Shown here: positions 1-8,219 of the stretch, piece after piece
Layout: each line of letters begins with the position of its first letter
Numbering within the stretch: the stretch's first letter is position 1
From: 2011-GWA2-47-8b sp964361325
Lineage (GTDB): Bacteria > Patescibacteriota > Minisyncoccia > UBA6257 > WO2-44-18
Length of the DNA stretch: 16,611 bases
NCBI GenBank assembly: GCA_964361325.1
Contig: CAYHZT010000014.1
Coordinates: 1-16,611 of the forward strand
Direction of reading: 5' to 3'
Notes under the pieces: generated by a model
The model's input: the letters and a program-made list of their open reading frames with translations, nothing else
What the model was told of the DNA's origin: nothing
The model's database searches: none
Made by a program: the position numbers and the translations under genes

Positions 1-2278
1 GGTTAGGGCCGGCAAAAAACAATCCTTGGCCGACTACGGCTTCCAAAAGCAATCCCTTTTCCGCCTCGGTCAGATTAAATGTTTTTGCCACGCCCTCAAT
101 CATTGCCGGTGATTGTTTTAATAATATCTGCAGCGAGGAATTAGTGATGATGGGGCGGCCATAAGCCGAATTCAGGAAATCTTCCACGTCTTGAGTGATA
201 GTGGAAATTCCCAAGAAATATTTTCTGGCGCGTTTTACCAGTCCGAAAAGGAAAGACGCGCCATCTTTATATTTCATCATCCACCACGCCTCATCAATAA
301 TCATCACTCGTTTTTTCAGCTCCGCCCGAATAAGATTCCAAATAAAACTCAGAATTATATACATCGCTACCGGCCTTAGTTCGTCTTCCAAGTCTCGGAT
401 AGAGAAAACGATCAGTCTATTGCGAATATCAATATTGGTCGGTCGGTTTGTAAATCCGGCATAGCTTCCTTTAGTAAATCGGTAGAGGCGTTCCGCCAGC
501 TCGCGGCCACCCTCCATATTTTCAAGAAGCGTTTGGAGATTTTCCAAAAGCGGCGGTTGCATCTTGGAAAAATCTTTACCCGGCACTATGTCGGAAGCGG
601 CGTAAGTTTCCGAAATCGCCCGGTCCAGAAGCGCTTCTTCTTCGGCGGTAATTTCACCGAGCATTAACTTGATAAGGCCGGCCAAACTGACAATGTGGGA
701 TTTTAGAACATCCGCCGGATTTTCTCCTGCCGGCACAATGGGAATATCAAAAGGATTGATGTGATTTTCCGAAGCCAGTGAAATTTTAAAGAAACTGCCG
801 CCGACAGTTTTAGCAAGCTGTTCATATTCATTTTCCGGGTCCACTATCAACACATCGGTGCCGGTCATCAGTAGTCGCAGGGCTTCCAGCTTGGTGGCAT
901 AGGATTTGCCGGCGCCCGATTTTGCAAAAATCACCATATTAGCGGTCTCCAGTGAAAATCGGTCAAATATTATCAAGGTGTTGTTGTGCCGGTTAATGCC
1001 GTACAAAATTCCTTCATCGGAGGTAAGATTCGCGGAAACAAACGGAAAGAAAGAGGAAACCGGACCGGAATTAAGAGGAGCGTGAATTAAAAGATGATCG
1101 CGCCCGATAGGAAGAGTCGAGCCTAATCCTTCTATTTGCTGGAAAATAGCGCTTTTGGCGTAAATGAGCTTGCTTTCCAAAATAGAGTTGATTTGCGCCT
1201 CCAACTTATTAAGATTTTCCAGCGTATCGGCATATATAGTAATGTAGACGCCTACATTAAATAAGTGCTCCTGTCCCTGTTGCAGAGAATCGCGGAGCGA
1301 TTCAATGTCTTGAAAGGCGGTTTCCAGTATCGGATTCCGCACCATTCCTTTTTCTCCCTGTTCCATCAATTCCGCCTGCACTTGGGCGGCTTTTTTGCGT
1401 AAGTTTTTTAATGCCAAAGCGGTATCCACCGGATGAATAAAGATTGAAATATCCAAAAGATCGGCCAAATTAATAATTGGAGAAAACCATCCGCCAGCGA
1501 GGTATCGGGGATAAGTAAAGACGAATATCGTTTTGGCGAACTTATTTCCAAGCTTGAGATAATTGGAATTCATTTCCATTGCCGGCGGGGCGATGATGTC
1601 GGTAATGTTTCGTCCGAGGCCGCCTTCCTTGGCGATTGCCAATCCTTTTTTCTCAACCGATTCGGGATTATATAAATTGTAAAAGAGTTCTATAATCGTT
1701 GAATCGTCCAGAATCGCGGCTTGTAGGCCGATTGCGGTCAGTCCGCTCACTACCCGGTCCACCCTCTGGTTTAATTGAAGAATGTTGTGTTGAAAATCTT
1801 TTTCTTGGTCTTGCGCCGGTTGATGCGAGCTTTTTTTAAAAGCGCCGAAAAATTTCGCGGTAATTCCCGAAGCGCCGCCGGGAATTTGGATTGGGTCAAG
1901 CGGGACTATTACAAAAAATGTCTTGGACATAATTGGATTCTGACTGACGAAACTCGCGACAAATTCCCGATAGCCGGCTATCTGCGTTTTTAAAAGATCG
2001 TTTTCTTCTTCGGTCTGCCGGGTATCAAGTTTTTTAAGGTACTCTTCTATATTTAAGCGCCGAGAATGAACGAAAATTTGAACCGAGAAATCAAGGCTAT
2101 TAAGAAAGTTTTGATAAGCATAGGTAATCAACCCCTGCTCCTCCTCCGATTTCAGGTCAAAATTAACTCCGGAAACCATTAAGATTTTACGTAGCGATCC
2201 GTTTTTAAGAATCAGCGTATTTTCGCGAACGCTCTGTATATCTATAAGCTGTTGTGTTGATTGGGATTCTTTTGCCAT
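1..2278 (-). CDS. virB4: VirB4/TraC-family type IV secretion ATPase (3' end missing)
   Basis: This is the cytoplasmic ATPase that powers type IV secretion or conjugation machines. I translated it by hand from the ATG at 2278 (begins MAKESQS); the frame is open for about 759 codons to the window edge, so only the C-terminus is missing. The Walker A motif FAKSGAGKS lies at about residues 451-459, followed by a strand ending in LIVDPENEYEQL. The Walker B motif MIIDEAWWM sits near residues 659-667, and the downstream STITQDVEDF and LLKQSP segments match the VirB4/TraC/HerA-type ATPase fold. The first ~430 residues form the usual N-terminal region that contacts the membrane complex. A partial SD (AAGG) precedes the start. 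It is the last visible gene of the operon and follows a PrgI gene by 15 nt, a pairing common in Gram-positive and CPR T4SS clusters. Family assignment is firm; whether it moves DNA or protein is unknown. Confidence 0.93.
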   Translation of the reverse strand, partial: MAKESQSTQQLIDIQSVRENTLILKNGSLRKILMVSGVNFDLKSEEEQGLITYAYQNFLNSLDFSVQIFVHSRRLNIEEYLKKLDTRQTEEENDLLKTQIAGYREFVASFVSQNPIMSKTFFVIVPLDPIQIPGGASGITAKFFGAFKKSSHQPAQDQEKDFQHNILQLNQRVDRVVSGLTAIGLQAAILDDSTIIELFYNLYNPESVEKKGLAIAKEGGLGRNITDIIAPPAMEMNSNYLKLGNKFAKTIFVFTYPRYLAGGWFSPIINLADLLDISIFIHPVDTALALKNLRKKAAQVQAELMEQGEKGMVRNPILETAFQDIESLRDSLQQGQEHLFNVGVYITIYADTLENLNKLEAQINSILESKLIYAKSAIFQQIEGLGSTLPIGRDHLLIHAPLNSGPVSSFFPFVSANLTSDEGILYGINRHNNTLIIFDRFSLETANMVIFAKSGAGKSYATKLEALRLLMTGTDVLIVDPENEYEQLAKTVGGSFFKISLASENHINPFDIPIVPAGENPADVLKSHIVSLAGLIKLMLGEITAEEEALLDRAISETYAASDIVPGKDFSKMQPPLLENLQTLLENMEGGRELAERLYRFTKGSYAGFTNRPTNIDIRNRLIVFSIRDLEDELRPVAMYIILSFIWNLIRAELKKRVMIIDEAWWMMKYKDGASFLFGLVKRARKYFLGISTITQDVEDFLNSAYGRPIITNSSLQILLKQSPAMIEGVAKTFNLTEAEKGLLLEAVVGQGLFFAGPN

Positions 2279-2293
2279 AACGCCTTACATTTA

Positions 2294-2683
2294 TTATACC
2301 TTGTTAATCGGCGGTTTCTTGGTGATGAGATTCAGCCACACATTTTTCAATCTGGAAACCGGCCCCTCCGATGGGATTTTTATTTCCTTTTCATCCGCCA
2401 TCAACTCTTTTTTTTGCCAAAGGTATAATTTCGGTTTCCATAAATAAGCCAATGCGCTTTGGAGAATTACCACCAACGGGCGGCCGTTGTATTTAATAAA
2501 GGCAAGGGCGGCGGCGATAATTCCAAGCCCGATTGAAAACATAATCCAGACAACGGTTTTTAAAATAAAAAACAAAGAAAAGCTTATTAAACCGGCGATA
2601 GCTAGATAAATAAATTGCTTAAGCGTCAGCGGGCCGATCAGCTTACTTTCCGTTTCTATAAATTGTGGAACCTGGAACTGCAT
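2294..2683 (-). CDS. PrgI-family inner-membrane protein (VirB3-like)
   Basis: Small membrane subunit of the secretion channel, 129 aa. It begins MQFQVPQFIETESKLIGPLT, the typical PrgI opening in which a short amphipathic stretch leads into two transmembrane helices (about residues 22-41 and 44-63). The cytoplasmic part then has the GRPL...YLWKPKLYLW pattern characteristic of PrgI proteins. In conjugation systems PrgI/VirB3 sits next to VirB4 and is thought to dock the ATPase to the membrane. Here it lies 1 nt after the preceding gene and 15 nt before virB4, which fits that role. There is no Shine-Dalgarno sequence, so translational coupling with the upstream gene is likely (inference). Confidence 0.88.
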   Translation of the reverse strand: MQFQVPQFIETESKLIGPLTLKQFIYLAIAGLISFSLFFILKTVVWIMFSIGLGIIAAALAFIKYNGRPLVVILQSALAYLWKPKLYLWQKKELMADEKEIKIPSEGPVSRLKNVWLNLITKKPPINKV

Positions 2684-2684
2684 A

Positions 2685-3278
2685 TTATTGAGGTGGATTA
2701 TTTTTTGGCGGGTGCGCCGCTTGCTCGGTCTGTATTAATGGCGGTTGAGGCGGAGTATTAGTGATTGACTTAGGAGGTAACTGCGGGGGTGGCACATATG
2801 GTCGGGGCATCGGTTGCGCCGGCGGTTCGACTCGGCTCACCGCAGGCGGAATAGTGCGAATAGGAACGGAACGTTCTACGAAAGAAGATGGCGTTGAAGG
2901 TGGCGTGGTTGGCGTTGATGTTGGCGCGGGTTGTTCAGCGTTCGTGTATATTGCTCTTATATCAACACCAATCTCGTTTCTCAGAGGAACTTCAATCGGC
3001 CGCAAAACCCTTTCCTCGATTTCTTGAGCTAATATTTTGGCAGCCGAAAAAGTTAGGCCTAATTTGTCGCTGATTTCAGAAACGAAATTCTCCGGCGATA
3101 AATCGTGAAGAGCCAGCCGCAGAACCGCAGTCGGTATAATGCGCATTTTCTCCCCTTTAAAATTAAGTTTGCGGTTTATATCCAAAATTAAATAGACAAT
3201 TTCCGAAGACGACAACCAGACCCTTATTGGTTCGGGAAGGTTTAAGAATTCTATAATTGTGGTTTTTGTTTCAGTCAT
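2685..3278 (-). CDS. T4SS-cluster cytoplasmic protein with proline-rich tail
   Basis: 197 aa with no signal peptide or transmembrane segment. The first ~110 residues are a mixed helical domain (IIEFLNLPEPIRVWLSSSEI...; LHDLSPENFVSEISDKLGL). Residues ~115-197 are a low-complexity tail rich in Pro, Thr and Ser, ending in PPKNNPPQ. I do not recognise the family. From memory, similar proteins sit beside PrgI and VirB4 in Parcubacteria clusters, but I cannot confirm that here. It lies between the VirB6-like gene (3 nt away) and PrgI (1 nt away), so it is co-transcribed and probably a cytoplasmic partner of the channel or ATPase (inference). The proline-rich tail could be a flexible binding segment. 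No function is assigned. Confidence 0.8.
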   Translation of the reverse strand: MTETKTTIIEFLNLPEPIRVWLSSSEIVYLILDINRKLNFKGEKMRIIPTAVLRLALHDLSPENFVSEISDKLGLTFSAAKILAQEIEERVLRPIEVPLRNEIGVDIRAIYTNAEQPAPTSTPTTPPSTPSSFVERSVPIRTIPPAVSRVEPPAQPMPRPYVPPPQLPPKSITNTPPQPPLIQTEQAAHPPKNNPPQ

Positions 3279-3281
3279 AAA

Positions 3282-5225
3282 TTATGTTTTAAATCCAACC
3301 GGCGGACCTTCTTTTTTTCTTCTTGTTTCAACGACTTCTATTACCGGCTTTGTTGTTGCCGCTGGCTTGACGATTGTTTGCTGCATAGAGGGATTATTTC
3401 GCGAAAATTCAACAAGCGAATGATTTTCTTGGCCTTCCTTTATCAATTTTTCCGCGACCCTTTCTACCGCCCTTAGTTGTTCGGTACTGCCCTCTTTAGC
3501 TAAGCGTTCGAGCTGACCCTTTTTGAAATATTTAGCAACTTTTTCTATGGCTTCAACTGAAAGAGAATCAGTTTTGCCGGGCTTGAATTTGTCCATAGCG
3601 GCTTCAATGGCTTTTTCCTGGTAATTTTCTTTTGTAATAGTCGGATCTTTCTTTTGCATTTCCGCTAAATTAGCGACTCTGCCGGCATAATGCGGGGCAT
3701 TTTCCACGATGTCTTTAGTCGCTCCCATGTCTTTCGCGTCTTCCAAATAGCCATCAAGTCGCTTGCCATCCACTTTTTTATCTAAGCCTCTCTTCACTAC
3801 CTCGTTTGCCAAGCCGGCTCTGCGGAATTTGTCCGTGGTAAATTGGTTAAATTTCGTCATCAGGGCGTCGTTGCTGTCTTTGCCGAATTCGTCTTTTTGT
3901 AAATTGGCTACATTCTGTTGGCGTTGCGCGGCTAGATTATATAAGCCGGCCGCTGCGCCCTTAAAGGGCGTTCTGGCCAGAAAGCCCGCTGCTTTTTCCG
4001 CCATGCCGCCTTTTTTGTAGAGTAAGCCGGTGGCGACATTTCCCGCCGTCCCTACTCCGACGGCTTTGCCGGTTGTCCGGATGGCTTTACCTGTTGCTCC
4101 GATAATCATATTCTTGGCGCTTCCAAAAGCTTTCATTGCCCCATCGGCGCCGCGAATGCCCATTTTTTGCGCCATAATTAAACCACCGACCAAAATACCG
4201 ATCTGAACCAGTATCTGCAAGAAACCGACCGCGATATTAGAAGTTACTCCTGTGAAGGTATTTGCCGCGCCCAGCGCCGCCGAACTGGCGCTGCCGCTTG
4301 CAACCAACGTACCTATTTTTTGCGAAGTTAGAATGCCTAAATAAAGGAAAAATGATACCGCCGGGAAAAATAAATTCCACTTGAAGAACGTGCTCCACCA
4401 TTCGCTCCAAATATGGCCCATTTTTGGAAATACCCACGAAAGCCAAGCAATCGGCATAACGATTAAAAGGAAAGTAATTATCAGGTAACGGATTAAAAGC
4501 ATAAAAGCCGTGGCGAAAAATACAATCACCAATATAACGCTAAATATCGCGGTTGCCGCTACCGAGGCAAAGGCCGCGAAAAAACTCGCGCCGGCTTTTA
4601 ATATCTCTCCTCCGGCTCCCGCGGTCCCGGGCACAATACCGGTTAGCTTTTGAATACTTAAGGAATTGGCAAGGTTATTGCCAAAAGTGCTTATATCTCC
4701 GCCGCTGACGGCGCTTATAAAGAAATTGCCAAAAACATTATTGAAATCTATTACTACTCCGGCAATCGCGAAGCTAAAATTAATCAAGAGTGCCGCCACA
4801 ACCAGTTTTCGGAACAATTCTTTGGTCTCGTAACCGGCTACCCGGAAAATCGTGGTGTAAGCGATTACGATGATAGCAAGAACAAATCCGAGATTGGCGA
4901 CGTTTAGACTGATTTTAAACCCAGTAGTAACTAATGGGCTGGTCATAATTTGTTGGCCGAGATTTATCAAAATTTGTATGAAACCAACCGCCAACGCCAT
5001 AAACAGTCCGGCAACATAGCCAATTAAACTGCCGATGAGTAAAGAGACCCAATTGAAAAACTTTGACATATGGCAAAATACATCAAAACCGCAAGAAACT
5101 TGCGCCGGTTCTCCGGCTGCCGCCGCTCCCGCGACTGCCGGAGTTTGCGCAAAAGCGGCAAAAGGCAAAACTAAAACCATTCCGATAATCAGCCCAAGCG
5201 ATATGTTTTTAATTAGAAGGCTCAT
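3282..5225 (-). CDS. VirB6/TrbL-like polytopic channel protein
   Basis: Multi-spanning membrane protein that would form the inner-membrane channel of the secretion system. An N-terminal hydrophobic segment (SLGLIIGMVLVLPFAAFAQ) looks like a signal peptide. Further hydrophobic stretches lie near residues 60-90, 108-128, 140-160, 215-265 (probably two helices), 285-302 and 335-353. The W-rich segment PIAWLSWVFPKMGHIWSEWW is typical of TrbL/VirB6-like proteins. The last ~290 residues are soluble, charged and Ala/Lys-rich. An ATG at 5231 is also possible, but the ATG at 5225 overlaps the upstream TGA as ATGA, so I prefer it as a coupled start; neither has an SD. It lies between an exported protein and the proline-rich protein. 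The VirB6 role follows from topology and context rather than clear sequence identity. Confidence 0.8.
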   Translation of the reverse strand: MSLLIKNISLGLIIGMVLVLPFAAFAQTPAVAGAAAAGEPAQVSCGFDVFCHMSKFFNWVSLLIGSLIGYVAGLFMALAVGFIQILINLGQQIMTSPLVTTGFKISLNVANLGFVLAIIVIAYTTIFRVAGYETKELFRKLVVAALLINFSFAIAGVVIDFNNVFGNFFISAVSGGDISTFGNNLANSLSIQKLTGIVPGTAGAGGEILKAGASFFAAFASVAATAIFSVILVIVFFATAFMLLIRYLIITFLLIVMPIAWLSWVFPKMGHIWSEWWSTFFKWNLFFPAVSFFLYLGILTSQKIGTLVASGSASSAALGAANTFTGVTSNIAVGFLQILVQIGILVGGLIMAQKMGIRGADGAMKAFGSAKNMIIGATGKAIRTTGKAVGVGTAGNVATGLLYKKGGMAEKAAGFLARTPFKGAAAGLYNLAAQRQQNVANLQKDEFGKDSNDALMTKFNQFTTDKFRRAGLANEVVKRGLDKKVDGKRLDGYLEDAKDMGATKDIVENAPHYAGRVANLAEMQKKDPTITKENYQEKAIEAAMDKFKPGKTDSLSVEAIEKVAKYFKKGQLERLAKEGSTEQLRAVERVAEKLIKEGQENHSLVEFSRNNPSMQQTIVKPAATTKPVIEVVETRRKKEGPPVGFKT

Positions 5226-6670
5226 CGGCATATATTTAAGTCATTATTAAAGGAAGCGAGCTTGGCTTTAATGTCGGCGTTAACATCGTCGGCTTTAATT
5301 TCAGCTGCCGACCTGAAAGCAATTGCGGCATCCGCATTCAAACTGTCGGAAATTTCGTTATCAATGACTGCGATGCGCGCTAATCCGGCTTCGGTTGACG
5401 GCAAGGCGACCATTTCCGCTCTGATAGGCGCCAATTTATTAACTATGGCTTTGTTATTCGCCGATCCGGCCGAAATCTGTTCAATAGTAGTGCCGGCGTT
5501 AGTTATCTCCGTCAAGATATTAAGCTTCACCGATTCGACAACGATTACCGCGGCTGAAGCAAAACACGTTGATTTACTTAAGGAAGAAAAATCTGTGTGG
5601 AGCTTCCGCAAATCTTCTTGGTACTGAACCAGATTTTGAATTGTTGTATCCACTATAATTTGGCCTTGTTGGCGAGGCTTCAGCGTGCTGTCAATGCTAT
5701 CCAAAAGCATTTGTTTGTTTTGCGTAAAAGCATTAGTAGTGACTTGGTTGTAACTTATTGTTGCTGCGTCTAGGGCGTTTTTGTTGCTCGTGCCCCGGAC
5801 AGCTGCCAATCCTTCAGTAAATAATCTGTTGATTAAGGCATTGACGATCGCGCCGACGTAATCGCCCAACTGCTGGGCATTTACTATGAAGTCAAAACTG
5901 GAGCCAAGGGCCTTAGTTACGACGCCTCCGACCGCGGACCCGGGAGTGGTAACTTTGCAATTAATTTCTTTTCCGGTTTTAAGATCGATATCACATTTTT
6001 TAGTTGACAGAAATCCTCCCCCGGCTTGCGCTTCGTTTAGCACGGCAAAAGCCGCCGCTTCTTTTCGGATTTCTAATTCTTGAAGCGACATTATCAGAGC
6101 GCCATAAAAATTATTTTGCGGCTGCCAAGACGCCCCGAAGGCAACCCAGCCGCCCTTGCGGAAGTCGTTCCGAAACCCCTCTATGTTTTTAACGATTTTA
6201 TCCAAAGTGCAAGTCACCTTCTGGCTGAATTTCGGCACTTTTAACAGGCTTAGCTGGAGTTGAAAGTTGAAAGGCGCGCACAGAAAACCCGCGCCAACTT
6301 CTTGCGCGAAATCACCAATCGCGCTTTGGCTGGCGTCTTGTAAGAACCCCTTCCAGTCCGTAACGAATTTAGGCTTTCCGCCGCCCTGAATCGAAACAAC
6401 GACTTGATCAACCATTACATCAAGAATCCGCCTTTTAAGTGAGCTTAGAGCGAATTCCTGCAGCCACTTGAATAAATCAAATTTTGCCTCCACCGCGTTG
6501 AGTTTTGCTTGCGCTGCGGTTACTAAATTCAATGCCGAATCAACCACGGGGAGGACGACGGCCTTAGCCGTTTTAGGCGTAATTAATAGTCCAATGTTAG
6601 AAAAAATCACACTCAAGGCCAGTAAGCCGGTAAATATTTTTTGCTTCGTGTTTTTAGATAGAAAAGCCAT
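5222..6670 (-). CDS. Exported T4SS-cluster protein of unknown function
   Basis: 482 aa with a signal peptide: basic start MAFLSKNTKQK, a hydrophobic core to about residue 31, and a likely cut after AKA near residue 37. The mature protein is helical, with a short cysteine-bearing loop (STKKCDIDLKTGKEINCK followed by a TPG) and conserved-looking hydrophobic helices such as ALGSSFDFIVNAQQLGDYV. The C-terminal ~150 residues have heptad-like, Ala-rich segments. I recall similar proteins next to VirB6-like genes in Parcubacteria, which suggests an extracytoplasmic component of the machine, but no named family is certain. It overlaps the upstream gene by 17 nt and the VirB6-like gene by 4 nt, so the three are translated as one unit. 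Confidence 0.8.
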   Translation of the reverse strand: MAFLSKNTKQKIFTGLLALSVIFSNIGLLITPKTAKAVVLPVVDSALNLVTAAQAKLNAVEAKFDLFKWLQEFALSSLKRRILDVMVDQVVVSIQGGGKPKFVTDWKGFLQDASQSAIGDFAQEVGAGFLCAPFNFQLQLSLLKVPKFSQKVTCTLDKIVKNIEGFRNDFRKGGWVAFGASWQPQNNFYGALIMSLQELEIRKEAAAFAVLNEAQAGGGFLSTKKCDIDLKTGKEINCKVTTPGSAVGGVVTKALGSSFDFIVNAQQLGDYVGAIVNALINRLFTEGLAAVRGTSNKNALDAATISYNQVTTNAFTQNKQMLLDSIDSTLKPRQQGQIIVDTTIQNLVQYQEDLRKLHTDFSSLSKSTCFASAAVIVVESVKLNILTEITNAGTTIEQISAGSANNKAIVNKLAPIRAEMVALPSTEAGLARIAVIDNEISDSLNADAAIAFRSAAEIKADDVNADIKAKLASFNNDLNICR

Positions 6671-7397
6671 TTTGTTGCGCGATATCGGTAAGGTTCTTGC
6701 TTAATGCTTCAAGCTGAACTTCCGTTTCCTTCAGCGCCGACGCCGCGATAAAGGCTTTGAACGGATCTTTTTCATAATTGGCGAGACTGTCAAAGATGTT
6801 TTTTTGGACAGTTATCAATTTTATTTGCTGTTGATGTAAATTTGCCAAACTTACCGGGACATTAAGAGAATAAAATTGATCAATGGTCTTTTGATAAGCA
6901 TCTACAAGAGAGCGCCAATCTTTAGCGCCAGGATTTTCCAAATTAATATTCATCGCGCCGAAATTTTTTTCCAAAATAGCTCGGAAGTTTTTTAAATAAT
7001 TCTCCGAGAGCGACTTATCCGTGCTTTGGATTATTTTTAAATCGCTTAACCGTATGTCGGGGTCAAAATCTTTTAAATCAACGCCCTGAAATCCCTGCTC
7101 TAAAATTTTTTCCGCCATTTTTTCAGGCGCAACCGCCACCACACCCTCTTGTCCGTCAATTACGGTCGGACCATCGGGATTAGCCTTAGCCAGTTCCGCG
7201 GTGATGGCCTTGGACACTTCTTGTGATATTTGATTGTAATCATTTGTTGGTATCGGGCTTTGGGCCGGAAGCGGTTCGTATCCAAAAACTTTGTTTTTCA
7301 AAGATGGCTTTGTCGGATTTTGAAAAATAATCATAATCGCAAAAACTGCCGAACCGAAAACCAGCATCCCCGCAAACATTTTTTTAATGACGGCCAT
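6654..7397 (-). CDS. Membrane-anchored extracytoplasmic protein, first gene of the T4SS operon
   Basis: 247 aa. One N-terminal transmembrane helix (about residues 8-25, MFAGMLVFGSAVFAIMII) is followed by a Pro-rich linker and a long helical region outside the membrane; no cleavage site is obvious, so it is probably anchored. There are no cysteines in the mature part and no recognised domain. It opens the operon: the promoter at 7422-7449 lies immediately upstream, and its stop overlaps the next gene by 17 nt. No Shine-Dalgarno sequence exists because a GC palindrome occupies the short leader. A role as a periplasmic or cell-surface part of the secretion apparatus is inferred from position only. 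Confidence 0.78.
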   Translation of the reverse strand: MAVIKKMFAGMLVFGSAVFAIMIIFQNPTKPSLKNKVFGYEPLPAQSPIPTNDYNQISQEVSKAITAELAKANPDGPTVIDGQEGVVAVAPEKMAEKILEQGFQGVDLKDFDPDIRLSDLKIIQSTDKSLSENYLKNFRAILEKNFGAMNINLENPGAKDWRSLVDAYQKTIDQFYSLNVPVSLANLHQQQIKLITVQKNIFDSLANYEKDPFKAFIAASALKETEVQLEALSKNLTDIAQQNGFSI

Positions 7398-7401
7398 AAG
7401 C

Positions 7402-7415
7402 GTACGCGCGCGTAC
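7402..7415. repeat. Perfect 14-nt palindrome GTACGCGCGCGTAC at the T4SS operon start
   Basis: The palindrome begins 4 nt upstream of the ATG at 7397 and ends at the predicted transcription start (~7415). It could act as a DNA operator for a dimeric regulator. As RNA it would form a 5-bp hairpin at the very 5' end of the message. The alternating CG core stands out in AT-rich intergenic DNA. Confidence 0.7.
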
Positions 7416-7421
7416 AATATT

Positions 7422-7449
7422 ATTATAACCGAATACGGCCGCCGCCCAA
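7422..7449 (-). promoter_or_regulatory. Predicted promoter of the T4SS operon
   Basis: On the minus strand TTGGGC (7449-7444) is followed after 16 nt by a perfect TATAAT (7427-7422). The predicted start of transcription is near 7415, giving a leader of only ~18 nt before the ATG at 7397. It lies in the 54-nt gap after rsmA, so the secretion genes can be expressed independently of uvrD-rsmA. Confidence 0.6.
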
Positions 7450-7451
7450 CC

Positions 7452-8219
7452 TTAAAAAGTTAATAACTTTATTATCGTACTTAGAGTCAAATTTTGAGGG
7501 CGTTCATCGCCGTTCAGTCCCGCTTTTTTAATCATTTCCAGCGCCCTATCTTTGCTTATTTTAAGGCCTGTGGATAAGTTGTTTAAAAGAGTCTTTCGCG
7601 GTTGTTTAAAAATGAGCCTAATTAGCTTAAAATATTCAGCCAATCCTCGGTCATCCAAAACAGGCGTTTTCGGAGTCAATTTTATAATAGTGGAATCCAC
7701 TTTTGGAGGCGGATCAAAATCATTTGGCTTTAGATGGCCTATAATTTCCGGTTTTGCCCAGATTTGCACTGCCGCCGCGAGTAAATTCATCTTCGGCGCT
7801 TGAGCCATAAGACGTTCTGCCACTTCTTTCTGGATAGTTAAGACGATTATTGCCGGTTTGTTTGCCAACTCGCTCAAAATTCGCAGTAATTTTCCGGTAA
7901 TATAATAAGGGATGTTGCCTACTAATTTCCAATTGGTAATTTCTAATTTAGGCAGAATTTTTAAAATATCGCCCGCAACTATTTTTACTTCCGGAACAAT
8001 TTTTGCAAGTTTTCGCGCAAGAAAATTATCTTTTTCGACCGCGATAATTTGACATTTGAAATTAGAAATTTGACATTGCTTTGCTAAGGGCAAAGTTAAC
8101 GCTCCCTTGCCCGAGCCGATTTCCATGATTGTGTCATTTTCGCGCAAATCCAAAGCGGCAACAATTCTTTGTATTGCCGAAGAGTTAATTAAAAAATGTT
8201 GTCCTAGTTTTCCAGCCAT
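7452..8219 (-). CDS. rsmA: 16S rRNA dimethyladenosine transferase RsmA (KsgA)
   Basis: Uses S-adenosylmethionine to dimethylate the two adjacent adenines in helix 45 of 16S rRNA late in 30S assembly. The 255 aa match the usual length. Motifs: GQHFL at residues 6-10, SAM-binding EIGSGKGALT at 33-42, the acidic VEKD at 61-64, the catalytic NIPYY at 102-106, and FDPPPKVDS later in the protein. The ATG at 8219 overlaps the uvrD end by 16 nt, so the two are co-transcribed. Two segments look like in-frame copies of AT-rich intergenic repeat DNA: CQISNFKCQ (49-57) and LEITNWKLV (92-100). Both fall in loops flanking the SAM fold and leave the motifs intact. SAM for the reaction would come from metK at 13408. 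Confidence 0.95.
   Translation of the reverse strand: MAGKLGQHFLINSSAIQRIVAALDLRENDTIMEIGSGKGALTLPLAKQCQISNFKCQIIAVEKDNFLARKLAKIVPEVKIVAGDILKILPKLEITNWKLVGNIPYYITGKLLRILSELANKPAIIVLTIQKEVAERLMAQAPKMNLLAAAVQIWAKPEIIGHLKPNDFDPPPKVDSTIIKLTPKTPVLDDRGLAEYFKLIRLIFKQPRKTLLNNLSTGLKISKDRALEMIKKAGLNGDERPQNLTLSTIIKLLTF
8046..8077. repeat. In-frame direct repeat inside rsmA
   Basis: AATTTGACATT occurs at 8046-8056 and again at 8067-8077, a period of exactly 21 nt (7 codons). The intervening DNA is AT-rich and repeat-like. It encodes the CQISNFKCQI stretch of RsmA, which typical RsmA proteins lack between motif I and the acidic VEKD. Confidence 0.7.
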
